This document shows positions 32,151 to 44,000 of a stretch of DNA of 64,000 bases, piece by piece. The position numbers and the translations under genes are program-made. The notes below the pieces were generated by a model. That model was not told where the DNA came from. It did no database searches and saw only the letters and a list, made by a program, of their open reading frames with translations. Source of the DNA: Antedon mediterranea (lineage: Eukaryota; Echinodermata; Crinoidea; Comatulida; Antedonidae); NCBI RefSeq assembly GCF_964355755.1, contig NC_092679.1, positions 12,700,932 through 12,764,931 of the forward strand, in the 5' to 3' direction. Each line of letters opens with the position of its first letter. Positions within the stretch are counted from its first letter, which is position 1.

Positions 32151-34140
32151 ATTCTGTGACGCTTCTCTTCAGGCATATGGTATTTAGACGGCGATAATAA
32201 AATCGTTGGGTTTGTAGCCTCAAAGACTAAATTCTAGTGCTATATTTGGACTTAGGTTAGCGAAAGCTGTGGCAATGGATATCAAATGTTCACCAGACTG
32301 TGATCAGACTGAACGATACTTTAATGTCCGTTCACTTGTTTAACTACACGTGCCGCACATTTGGATATTTCTCAAGTTTTATAGATTTTGTAGTAGAAGG
32401 GTTGTAGTAGAAGGGGTCAGCCAAAACTTGTACTGTCAGACAATGGTACAAATTTTGTTGGGGGTAAAAGGGAATTAAGTAAAGTAATGGAAATGTTGGA
32501 TTTTAGGAAAATTAAAAACTATATGACTCATGAAGGAATTGGATGGAGTTTTAATCCACCTTTAAATCCACATTGCACATGTCTAAAGAAAGTCTAATTA
32601 AATCATCCCAAAAAATCAATGATTGCAATATTAGGCAAGGATAATAGCAAAATTAACCTTAGAAAGAACTTACGAAACATTTTTGGAATAGATGGGTTAA
32701 AGAATGGCTACCTACAATGAATAAAAAAAAATGGAAAGATCACACTCATGACTTTAAAGTTAATGATATTGTTATTGTAAAAGATAGATTTAATGTGAGA
32801 GGACAATTGCCCAGCGGTGGGAGGCTGCAGGGGCTCTAGCCCCCTCGTTGGGGAGCCAAAGGCAAAAAGAGCCACTAGCTAGTTTTCTAAATTGTCTTAG
32901 CTCAGCCCCACTTTCGAGCTGGTCATAGATACTGTACTTACCGGTATACATTTCGTTTCATATTTCGAAGTATAATACAGTCAGTGCATTGTATGGGGAC
33001 CTATAAGCTCTATTTTTCAATTGTTTTTGTTTTAGCTCTATTTAACTCTATTTTTCTAAATGTTCTTAGCTCCATCCCAGCCTTGGTGGGCTGGTTCTCT
33101 GTAGACTTGTAATTTTGTTTCTTATGTATAATTGCAATTTCCGGGGACCTAGCAGCCCATGGGTGTTAGTCTCGCGCATTTATAATTTCCATACCCCTAG
33201 GCAGCAACCAGCCTACGTCTCTTCTATTAACGATATACTATAATGGCTACCCTAAATCTGATTAAAACGGCTTCAAATTACGCTAGAACGCATAGCTTTC
33301 GGGGGCCCTTGGCGGCCCCCAGCCTAGTGATGCTTGCATCACTCGCATAGCCCAACGCCCACCCATCGGGGAATTTAGCCCTGCGTCGGGGAATTCAGCC
33401 CCGCGTCGGGGAATTTAGCTCCACGTCGGAAAGATCTTGGCGCCACCACTGCAATCGCCATGTAGAATACTTGTTATCCTGGATTAGATAACCATGTTAG
33501 AGTTGTTAAAGTGGTGAATTCTTAAGAAATATTACGAAGATTTGTCATTTAGAAATGCTGCCGAGTTAGATTAAGTTGTTTGAATTGTAGTTATATGTGT
33601 TAAATGGAAAAATAATATATGCGATATAAAGTGAATATTAATTGAAAGAATAAAATGTTAAAATAAATAAAAGAAACAAGAATTAATTAATCAATGAATT
33701 GTACATAGATAAAATTAATTAAAAGAAACAAGAATTATTCAATGAATTGTACATACATAAAAATAAAATATAAACAAATAAACAAAAAATTAATTAAAAA
33801 ATGAAAAATCGAAATATTTATTTAAGTTCATTAAAGAAATATATAAATGAGAAGAAATTGAAACAAAATAAACAATGTATGGTAATAGACAAGGAGGGGG
33901 ACAATGTTCAGAAGAATAGTTGTATTGTAGTTGTTGCATGAATTCTTTCTTAGATGGTTGAACACCTTTCTGTAAATTAGTTACGAACGTGTATGCACGG
34001 CGTAGCGTGTGTTCAGTTCAGTTCTTTTTGTTGTTGCAGGCGAAAATTTATTCGATTATTGCAACAGTTTAACAAACTATTGTTCGCTCTTCAATTGTGA
34101 AGATTAAATTTCGGAGTAAACCTGTCACTATCCGACAGGG
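32150..34140 (+). mobile_element. BEL/Pao LTR-retrotransposon relic with 3' LTR
   Basis: Plus-strand fragments in order: an RNase H-like piece (CDASLQAYG near 32158), a decayed stretch (LRLAKAVAMD near 32250), the integrase core (SDNGTNFVGG near 32440 and WSFNPPLNPH near 32545), a C-terminal DUF5641-like piece (DFKVNDIVIVKD near 32755), then its continuation after a nested element (HVRVVKVV near 33490). A polypurine tract (aaggaggggga, 33891-33901) precedes TGTTCAG at 33905, the likely start of a 3' LTR ending near 34135. Frameshifts and stops are frequent. The 5' half is missing. Confidence 0.65.
32812..33451. mobile_element. hAT-type MITE nested in the BEL/Pao relic (640 bp)
   Basis: The left end CAGCGGTGGG and right end CCACCACTG are imperfect inverted repeats, and flanking 8-mers caattgcc (32804-32811) and caatcgcc (33452-33459) differ at one base. 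The 8-bp target duplication and CAG...CTG ends point to the hAT superfamily. The interior has 'ggggaatt(t/c)agc(c/t)c(c/t)gcgtcg' tandem units at 33368-33428. The retroelement reading resumes directly after the right flank. Confidence 0.7.
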
Positions 34141-35250
34141 TTTACTAAATATATTGCATAAAACAAACAATAGGTGTAATTATTTAATTAATATTTTATA
34201 TCTTGCCCTTTTATAATACTAAATTCACAAAAAAAAAGTTTCAATTATTTAAAGGTATGGAAGACAGTATGGTAAAAAATTTGTCTTTGAACATATTGTT
34301 CCAATTTTCCTTAGGATAACAATATTTGTAATATTTTTGTTTTGTTTATGGATTATGAAATTTTCAATTTATGACTTACCTTGTAATACTATGTTTGAAC
34401 ACGAACCTTTTATGACTTTATCTTGTAATACATTAGTACAATATCTTACACTACCTTACGTACACTACCTTTTTATGATTACTATAAGTTCAAACACGAA
34501 CCTTTCATTACTTAACTTATAAGTTCACACACAAACATTTTATAACTTACCATGAAATAAGTTAAAACACAAACCTTTCATAACTTAACTTATAAGTTCA
34601 AACATGAACATTCTATAAATTATTTTGAAATAATTTTGCACAAAATTTATGTTTAATATTGTACTACATTGCACTTTTTAAAGCATGACCCTTTCACAAA
34701 TTATCTTGCATTACATTAACTGTTATGTAATAGGTGCTGAAAAATGACTTGAAATGTTCAAGTATGACAGGAATAATATTATTTTGTAATCTTTATGTTT
34801 GTAATAGATAGATATGCTTGTCATTTTGTTATGCATTTAAAAAACATACTACAGATTGACAAAATCTAGAAAAACCTACTCAAATCAGATCTACAAAACA
34901 TTGCACAGGTGCCCCAACAGTAAAAAATATCTATGTATTTTGTATTATTTGTATAAAAATCTGGGTCTGCTGCTCCAGACTAATAGGGTTGGGATATTTT
35001 TAAAATACTAACTAAAAATCGACACTACTCGCAAAGAGGCAGAATCGCATATATAATGCACTTATGCACTAAATGAATTAAATTACCATGTACAAGGTGA
35101 CAGTTTATGTTATTTTGTATTATTACAATGTTTACTCACTTTTCAATTTTTTTAAAGGACTCCATAAAACAAAATTCCTACGTTGTCATTTTAAAATGCC
35201 AGAAAACAAGATTTTGAAAATAAAGCTATTTAATGCTAAAACAACTTTTT
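34140..35250. repeat. Spacer with a degenerate minisatellite (34380-34740)
   Basis: Repeats of 'gttcaaacacgaaccttt' plus 'tatgacttatcttgtaata' type blocks every 45-60 bp. The reverse complement of the same unit is found in intron 1 of FReD 3 (41350-41560). No exon 1 for FReD gene 2 is detectable here. Confidence 0.55.
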
Positions 35251-36269
35251 AAAGATTATCCACGAGACTGCACTGACATACTTGAAAGCAACAGTGAAGC
35301 AACAAGTGGTGCTTACATGATCAATATTCATGATGGAGGTGAACCATTCAGAGTTTACTGCGATATGGACACTGATGGAGGTGGATGGACGGTAGGTTTA
35401 ATCAATAAGACACATAATATTCATGGATGCATATACATAAACTGGAGCAAGTTGGGTGGTCCTGTAATTAAGAGAATCTAAGTAGATCAGAAAATGAAAT
35501 TATAAGCAAAACATTTTCTTTACCTCGAAACATTGCAGTATAGGAATAGTAAATTTTCAATATTCTTGCGATAATGTACTCAGGTTAGCTTTCTATTACA
35601 ATTATTATTATATTTTATGAAGATTTTTCAGAGACGAGAAGATGGATCTATGGATTTCTATAGAAATTGGGCAGCGTACAAGGCAGGGTTCGGGAATGTT
35701 AATGGTGAGCACTGGCTTGGTAATGATAACATTCATCGTCTTACGTCTGATGGTCACTTTGAATTGAGAGTGGACATGTCAACATTTGAAGGAGGCCCAG
35801 CATACGCTCACTATGACAACTTTCGAATAGGTGATGAGAAAAGTAACTACATACTGACATTTGGCACTTACAGTGGCAATGCAGGTAGGGTTTAGCTAAT
35901 TATTGTCTAATGTTAATGTTCCCACCTAACTCTCATACTTCTTTAATCCACACTTTTCAATTATCTGATGATCTTTTATCCTACCGTTTCTAGTTCGTTT
36001 CATACTTTTATGTGTTTTTATTAATTTCTCGAGTGTGTAGAAAACTGTCCGTTGTTTCACTCCCGCACTGCTTGTCAGAAATGTCTTTCATACGCAACAT
36101 TTTTCTTTGGCATATAATAAAAATTCAGCGCTTCTGGTTCTTTTTCATATGTGTCATCTTCTTAAAATAGCCCTGTCTGCTGATTATTTTCTACATTCTA
36201 CCATTATAAATAACTCAAATGCCAAGTGCTTGGCCATATCTGTCATTTCAAAACTAGGGATTGAGTTTA

Positions 36270-37122
36270 CCGTATATTTCGGTGTATAAGTCGCACTTTT
36301 GACACGCAAATTTGACCTCTAAATTAAGGGTGCGTCTTATACACCGAACATAAATGCCTCACCACCACACAGAGTGTACATATCGTCACCTCGTTGGCTA
36401 GGCATGAGTAGGCTAGGCCTAGCTACAGTGTACTAACGTAACGGCAACCTGCTTCTGCCTAGTTTTCAAGGCATTTTAGCGTGATGTTATACTAAATATG
36501 ATAAAAAATTTGTTTATTATGGAGCTGTTTTAGGCGCTCCGATAAAATTTCATTTGTAAACGTTTACGATTGGAATAGGCCTAGGCCTAGTATTTAATTA
36601 TAGTTATACGCACGATCGCCGACCGCCGTACCCCCAGCGCAAGCCCTTCTTGGCGGCCACATGTTGTACGGTATTCGATTAGTATATTCTCCAGGTGATT
36701 ATAGCATGGACCTAGCGTACACACTTCTCGGATACATAGATACTAATCGAATACGATTTTCCGTGAAAACGTGCGCCCTCTCGAAATGATCGAGAGAGGC
36801 TAGCCCACACACGTGCGTGTTACACACACGGTCATGCACTCAATGTTGCGGGTGCGAAACTCATGAATAACAAGTTAGAAACAACTTGTTGAGGCTCGGC
36901 GCGGCCGAGCCTAGGTAAGAAAAAACCTAAATAAAGGACGCCGTTGTAGATATAACAAAATATATTATTAAAATAATATTGATTACAATTTAAAAAAAAC
37001 ATTTTTTTGATGAAATATAAGGTGCGTCTTATAGATCGACGATATAAAAAATACCGATATTTTACTCTCAGTTAGGGGGTGCGTCTTATACACAGGTGAG
37101 ACTTATACACGGAAATATACGG
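36270..37122. mobile_element. TA-flanked inverted-repeat element (853 bp)
   Basis: The left end CCGTATATTTCGGTGTATAA and the right end (reverse complement) CCGTATATTTCCGTGTATAA match, with TA at both borders (36268-36269, 37123-37124). Subterminal 'ggtgcgtcttatacacc'-like units recur at 36330-36350, 37020-37035 and 37079-37095. No transposase ORF was found, so it is non-autonomous. It has a CTAGGCCTA-rich interior and inserts in intron 3 of FReD 2. Confidence 0.75.
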
Positions 37123-37139
37123 TACTTAAAAAGCCACAA

Positions 37140-37800
37140 TTTATATATAATTTTTATATATAAAAAACTTTTGTAAAGTAATGGTTTTTGCTTCACTTTG
37201 ATATTTATTTGTTGTAATTCAATGTAAACTAATATTTAATTTAATTGATATTTGTATACCCATTTGTACTGTCTTAGTAGTAATTACAATTGTACTGTCA
37301 ACACAGCCTTGTATAGTAACACCAAATAATAGTGAAACAAACTATTTGTGTTTAAAGGAAGTTATAATAATAATAATAAAAATAAAATAATAATAATAAT
37401 ACCACCAACTTACTATTTATTACTATTTAACATCTATATTCAGTTTACTAACAAATTGACTTGATTTCTTTAATATTTCATATAACGACACTTTATCTTC
37501 CACAAGATTTATATACTATATATATATAACATGTTTTTATTCTTCATAAGGTAGAGTTACTTTAATTTTAGTATTGAGGATATTACGTTATATGAGTGCC
37601 ATGCACTCCTAAAATGCATGTTTTATGCAGGCGATCCGATCAATAGTCACCTCTCTAGCTCTAAGGATTGAAATTGCTATACTACATCATCAATAATATT
37701 CCTCATTTCAAGTATAGGGCCTACTAATAATAAATTTTCAATGATTGCATAAAAAAACAAATTTTGTATCAAGGTAATTTAAAAAAATGATTTTATTTTA
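37140..37800. other. Remainder of FReD 2 intron 3
   Basis: AT-rich with (aat)n near 37370-37400. No recognised feature. Confidence 0.4.
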
Positions 37801-38159
37801 GGAGACTCATTGGCGACCAAGACAATGACTCGTCTTCACGATGTGCTGTGGATTTCAAAGGAGCCTGGTGGTATGGTTCCAATCATGATTCAAATCTGAA
37901 TGGATTGTACTTGGGTGGTATAAATAGTCAGTCTCACCAAGGTGTGATTTGGGCACATTATAAAGGAGATAACTACTCCTTGAAAACTACTGTGATGAAG
38001 ATACGTAGAGTTTAATTCTACTGTTTGAGTATTGACACATGGTATAGAATAAGGTTGAAAGGAATGATATCTCTTTTAATATTATTTTCTTTTATCTAAG
38101 TTTAATAACAAATTAGAAATTGAATATTTAATGATGACATCTACTAATATCAATAAACC

Positions 38160-38915
38160 AAGAAATGTATTCAGACTTGTTAAACTTGTTATAATCTATT
38201 GACCGAATTAATTACAGTACTAAATTATAATCAAGTGTTATTCTTGGATTTCTGAAATATAAACAAAAGTGCAAAGTATGAAATGTGTTTTATTTCATGG
38301 TATGCTTATATGTTGGATGTTTTTAACAAGCCACAGTAACGAACATTGTGGACGCTACCAATATTTTTTATTCAACTTAAAATTATTCAGAAAATCATGG
38401 AGTTATCTATACAGTATTATATAATAATAATAGTAGAGTTCAATTTAATATAGCGAAAAATGCAGGGCCTCTAAGAAAATAACAAAAGATAATGATGATA
38501 GTGAAAATTAAAAAGGTGGGATTTGAGGAGTTTTTTTAATGTGGTGAGACCGTTTGTGATCGGTTAATACTCACAGTAGCAACCGGTACACGCGCGACGC
38601 ACTGAACATCCGGTGATTCGGCTCGAAGAAGACGAATTATTATTTATTCGGCCTACCTGATAATATTATTATTAATAATGTAGGCTTATTGATGGAAATT
38701 CTTCTGTTATTATTTAAACGACCTAGGCTAGTGAATATTTTATTGCCAAGGAATCATTAATTAGTAATTATCTGTATATTATTCTTCGCAAGGTAAGGTG
38801 TCTAGGCAGCTTGTTTACATACAATACAAAAAGGAGGCCTAGTCTAGCTACCCGACCCAGCAGATATTCTACTTGTTGTTGGCTACGTAATATAACAGAT
38901 ATCGCCTTTTATATC
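38160..38915. other. Intergenic, no gene recognised
   Basis: The 3' flank of FReD 2 and spacer. A GC-richer patch is at 38570-38640. Confidence 0.35.
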
Positions 38916-39054
38916 GGTAAAATATAAGATTTAACATCCCCTCGGGATGATATTATGTTCTCGGGGAATTATATATATTATTATTATATATATTATATAT
39001 ATTCCCTCAAACATAATATCATTCCCTTGGGGATGTCAATCTTATATTTCACCT
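38916..39054. repeat. 139-bp imperfect palindrome
   Basis: Left arm 'ggtaaaatataagatt..acatcccc' and 'gatattatgtt' pair with the right arm 'ggggatgtcaatcttatatttcacc' and 'aacataatatc'. The arms are ~55 bp with an AT-rich (tatta)n loop centred at 38985. It could be a small MITE or an RNA hairpin. Confidence 0.65.
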
Positions 39055-40740
39055 CTAACAGGCAATATATGTATAATATATTATGCACCCATTTACATAT
39101 GATTTTATCAACGATTTTACAGGAAAAGGGGGTACAAATCAACATTAAAAATCGTTAAAATCTTCAATTTTTTGTCAAAGTTGAACCGAGTTCAACTTCA
39201 ATGTTACGATCGGTAAAACTGACTGACCAATCAAATAGTTCATACATTAATTACGTCATCATAGTTTGTAGAGAAATTTACGTCCATGTATCCCAGCAAC
39301 GTCGAAAGAACCAAGAAACCATTAACGATCGCGTAAAAAATGTGTAAAAATTTGCAGTCCGGCTCGATCATCGTTATCGTTTGAATTGAAAATTTAACGC
39401 AGCTAGTCGTAACGTTTCGTCGACGGGAAAACAGGCTTTAGGCTGTTGCCGCAAAAGAAAACAGTTCCGTAGGCCTATATTAAATATGGTCTATAAAACC
39501 CACTATATTTAGATAATTGTATGACAAGAATCGACTGGCCAAAACGCCTCAGATGCTATCTCCGTGCGTCTAGAAAAAAGGACCTCTCTAGGACACCCTT
39601 AGACGATTATTTTCCCATATTGGCCCCCTTTTTATCAAAATTCACTTCACTCTTAAATATTTCCATACGGGGAGGTGCCGCATTTACAGGTATATTTTCG
39701 AGGGCCTGGTAGCACAAGTGTGGGAAAATATGGAGAGTTGGTAGCACAAGTGTGGGAAATGAGAGGGTGAAATTAGTAGTTTAAGTCCCTGGCCCGCCCA
39801 CCCGTGTCAAAATGTCAGGATTTATCCCAAAATTTTGCAGGGATTTTAGCATACTGGATGCTATAAGCCCGGCTATATAAGTCCCATCGTGGGGCCCATC
39901 CAACGCTAAATACCTTTGAATAGAGTTTTCACATCAGCAGAACACGAAATATAGTATGCCGGCCTAGGATAAAATCATTCAACTGTGACCACTCTTGATC
40001 AGCATCGTCATGCACCCCCCGCGGACGCGCGATAAACTTGTCAAAATTTGCAATGTCTCTTTGGCCATGCGCAGATCATGCCGGGAACCAGTACAAATAT
40101 TGCGCCCTCTCTGGCGTGGCCTTGTTTCTGCCGTCTTTTTAGAGCACACTGGATTTTGGTAAATGGTAGTTCAAGTCCGTAGTACAGTATTTTTCAGTAA
40201 AACAGGTAGCTCAAGTGCCTCATGTCTTGAAGTGGCTGCGGCACCCACCTGTTTGGTTTATATACACGTGATCCCCCCGGGGCTAGACACCATCCCAGAT
40301 GATGCTCATGATTCATGTTTGGCTTGTTGTGCCAAATATTTTTGTTTACATTTTCTCTCACCTCTTCCTACGAGGCATGTTGAGAAACAATGTCGAAAAT
40401 AGCGCACAAAAAGCTTAAAATGTGCACTCTGTAGTATCTGAAATGAACTCGAATGATACTAGGCCTACCCCTCATGCTGCTACTGATCGGCCAGTGGATA
40501 TTTCTATTTATATCCGAAAGGACCACCCAGGATTGAGGCGGACATTGCGGCTTATGTTGTTTTCCATATCGCAAACGCATTTAAAACAATATAGTGGTCT
40601 TTCGTTATTATGATGCACCAACTACAATACACTGTTTAAGTACGAAATTCATTCTGCACATGTGCGTATAAAATACTGACATTTTGTATATATCAACAAC
40701 TTGAGACTTATCGGATAGGCATACATACTGATGTACTGAA
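39055..40740. other. No gene recognised
   Basis: A less AT-rich stretch. A 20-bp direct repeat ('ggtagcacaagtgtgggaaa') occurs at 39708 and 39741. ORFs 39521-39712, 40163-40402 and 40368-40613 lack domains. Confidence 0.35.
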
Positions 40741-40742
40741 TG

Positions 40743-40972
40743 ATATTCCATTGGATATTATTTGTTTTATTTATTAGTTATTTCCATGTTTTACGGATTG
40801 TATTGTTTGTATAATAGATTTGTATTACACAAAGTGCTTACAAATGCTAATTTAGAATCAACCATTTATGTAGCCCACTTGACTGCTAGGAAACTCTCAG
40901 CTGAAAATGATACATAAATAGAGCTGACTGGGGCTACCTTCCATAAATTGATTACGGCTTTCTGATATTAAG
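40743..40972 (+). promoter_or_regulatory. FReD gene 3 promoter region (duplicated elsewhere)
   Basis: A ~230-bp block repeated at 62878-63109. It ends about 60 bp before the gene 3 ATG and includes the A/T box TACATAAATA (40911-40920), 111-120 bp upstream of the ATG. Conserved features are 'gctaatttagaatcaacc', 'tagcccacttgactgctagg' and 'gagctgactggggctacc'. Confidence 0.6.
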
Positions 40973-41030
40973 ACAGGACTCCCGGCTTATATATCAGACA
41001 GGTAGTTTGGTGACTGTGAAGGTGGAAAAG

Positions 41031-44000
41031 ATGCTAGGAAGATGTTTCCTACTGTCACTGGTGGTGACTCTGGCACTCAGCTATGTTGTAGAGAATGAAG
41101 AACTGGATGGTGTTTCTCAATTAATTGTTATAAAAAATGGATGTGGCGATGAGACAAAAAGAAAGGGTATGGCATTCTTTATAATATATATGTATATCCT
41201 AGAGTTGTTGAGGGATATAGACTAAATAGTTATATTTAGTTCATATTTGTGTCATCATCTCATTTTGTATTTAATTTACGCCGTTCCACAATAGTTTTTA
41301 TTCAACACTATTTCAAAGAGAAAAATATTAAAATCATATACTGTAAAGAAAGTCATAAAGGTTAATGTTAAGTCCGTGTTTGAACTTATTACAAGTGTAA
41401 TAAGTTCAGTCCTAAATGGTAAATTCTAACTTATTACAAGATAAGGCCGACATAAAAGTTTTGTGTTTCAAACTTATTACAAGATAGTCATACTGTAGGT
41501 CTGTTCAAATGCATTACAAGATAGTTATAAGGTTAGTGTTTGAACTTAATATTTTTTTTTTTTTATTTATTTTTTTTTTATTCAGTATATTACACAGAGG
41601 CGCCTTACAAGATGGAACCATCTTAGCTTCAGGGCGCCTCAGATTAACAAATACAACATTTTAAAACAACTAACAGAAACATCAATTAAATCAATTAATA
41701 TTACAAATTAAGTGTCCAAATATACAAATACATTAGCAAATAAACAGATTACATAACATAATATTGTCGAACACGAACTTTTATGTTTTTGTATGTGCTA
41801 ATCCAAATATCAAGTTGATCTGTGTGTTTAAAATATAACAATAACAATATAATCACTGATCTGTATCTTTAACCAGGTGGTAGTTTATGCAAATTAGAAC
41901 TTACTATGCTGTATGCTTGTGGAGTGATTAGTTCACTTGTGATATGTAGCTTGTTGGGTAAAACACAAGAACAACTTAGCCTGAAGTTAGACTGAGATTA
42001 AGAGACTTACAAAGTTAGAGTGAGACCTAGTTTAAGGCTTACTTTAGAAGCTTAAAGTTAGACTGAAATAGTGAAATATCTCTATGGACTGAATTATATA
42101 GTTTTAGAGGCTTCACTTAGCAGCCTAAAGTTTTAGCGAGGTCTGGAGTTTTAGTTTAGTCGTAGGCCTACCTAGTGAGACACTGGCATATTTATTTATT
42201 TTATTTATTTATTTATTTATTAAAGATCCAACAATATCTATTATGTAGACTATTATTTTTTTGTAAACCTTTTCAAAGGTTATCCACAGGATTGCACCAA
42301 CATACTTGAGCGCAACAGCAAAGCCAAAAGTGGTGCTTACATGATCAACATTCATGATGGAGGTGAACCATTCCGTGTTTACTGCGATATGGACACTAAT
42401 GGAGGCGGATGGACAGTAAGGCTAAACCAGTATAGTACGTTAATAGACTGGGGCTATTTATGTTTAATTTAAGAGTATCAAGTAGATTGAAATAAACATT
42501 TCAGTGACACCTTAGGCTTACAGTGCAATTGATACGAATACTATTAAACATAATTTCAATCTTCCAAAATCCTGCCATTAAGATATCAGCATTTTATTAC
42601 ATTTTAACAGTTTCTTTTGTTTTAAACCTTTGTTGTAAAGGTCTTTCAAAGACGAGAAGATGGATCCATGAATTTCTTTAGAAATTGGGCAACATACAAG
42701 GCAGGGTTTGGGAATGTTAATAGTGAGCATTGGCTTGGTAATGATAACATTCATCGCCTTACATCTGATGGTCACTTTGAATTAAGAGTGGACATGTCCA
42801 CCTTTGAGGGAGAATCTGCCTATGCTCACTACGACAACTTCCGAATAGGTGATGAGGAAAGTAACTACAAACTGATATGTGGTAACTACAGTGGTAATGC
42901 AGGTAGGTATAGGCCCACTAAACTAGACTAGTCTTACTTCCATGATGATCCACATATTAGCATGATAGCAGATAATACTTCGTAGTATTGTCCAATATCT
43001 AAAAAGATGATCTATATATATCATTTAAAATATTTATTTTTGACTGACATGCACAAAATATTGTACAAGAGAATACAGATGCGTGTACACTTTATAATAA
43101 ATAAAATAACTTAGATCATAGAAATATTATAGTGAACAATGTCTCTCTGCTTATATATTAGTCCAGTCAATCTAGTGATATTTAGAGGTAAACCCACCAC
43201 AAATTGCAATAGTAATGAAACAATAATTTTTTCATTCCAAATGTAGTTTATAATGACATATTAAAAGTCACCGAAAATTGAAGCATTGGAACACATTATT
43301 TTTTACGTAATCTCAACAACTATATAGTGATTATTCCATAAATATTTTGGGGTAGGGGGTAACATATACCCATAACTTGTGGTTTTATAATCCAATCTCA
43401 ATAATCTTGATATCAATGTGTAGAATATATATTTCTTTCTAATATGCAATTTAAAAAAACAAAATACAACATTTATTTATATAACTAGAGGTCAAAAGGT
43501 TATTGACCTTTTACAAAAACTCATTTTTTTCCTTAAAAAATGATTAACTGTAATATTGTGCCATAATTGTATATGCATTTAATCAAAATTGTGTTTTATC
43601 TGTACCTATCGATATATAAAAAAGGAAACATGAGTTAACTAGAAGAATTTTAAAAGTAATGATGTACTATTCTTATTGAAATTGATCAAATGTAAACAAT
43701 TTTGGGGTAGGGGGTAGCGTTTATGCCTATAATCCATTGTTTTATAATCATATCTAAATAGCTTTAGTACCAAATGTGTAGAGTATATATATTCTACTAA
43801 TAATATACATTAAAAAAACAATACAACAGTTATACATAACTAGAGGTCAAAAGGTCATTGACCTTTTACAAAAACTCAAATTTTCTTAAAATAGCGTAAA
43901 ACTAAATTATGTTTATATATATTATATTTATATTTTGGAAGTATTTGATGCAAATAATGTTTTTCCTGTACCTATTGTATCGTCATGAAATAGGACAAAT

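Larger units (their letters stand above)
35255..38015 (+). pseudogene. FReD lectin gene 2, exon 1 missing and frameshifted
   Basis: Three FReD exons: 35255-35391, 35623-35884 and 37802-38015, with standard splice sites and the family phases. Exons 2 and 3 are open ([44 protein letters not shown]). Exon 4 is 214 nt against 251-266 in the other copies; about 11 codons after GDSL are missing and the frame is lost, giving an early stop. The Cys before His in the WWY..CH ligand-pocket region is Asn here (GSNHDSNLNG), and the Cys in 'ICGNYSG' is Phe. No signal-peptide exon is recognisable in the 1.1 kb upstream. AATAAA is at 38152. Intron 3 carries an 853-bp inverted-repeat element. Confidence 0.8.

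Noticed and set aside
35233-35254. Start of FReD 2 at an ATG just before exon 2
   Set aside because: The ATG lies in the acceptor tract; all other copies begin exon 2 at the AG, and no signal peptide would result.
41007-41030. Upstream extension of FReD 3
   Set aside because: Begins at TTG; the ATG at 41031 aligns with the starts of genes 1 and 4 and opens the signal peptide.
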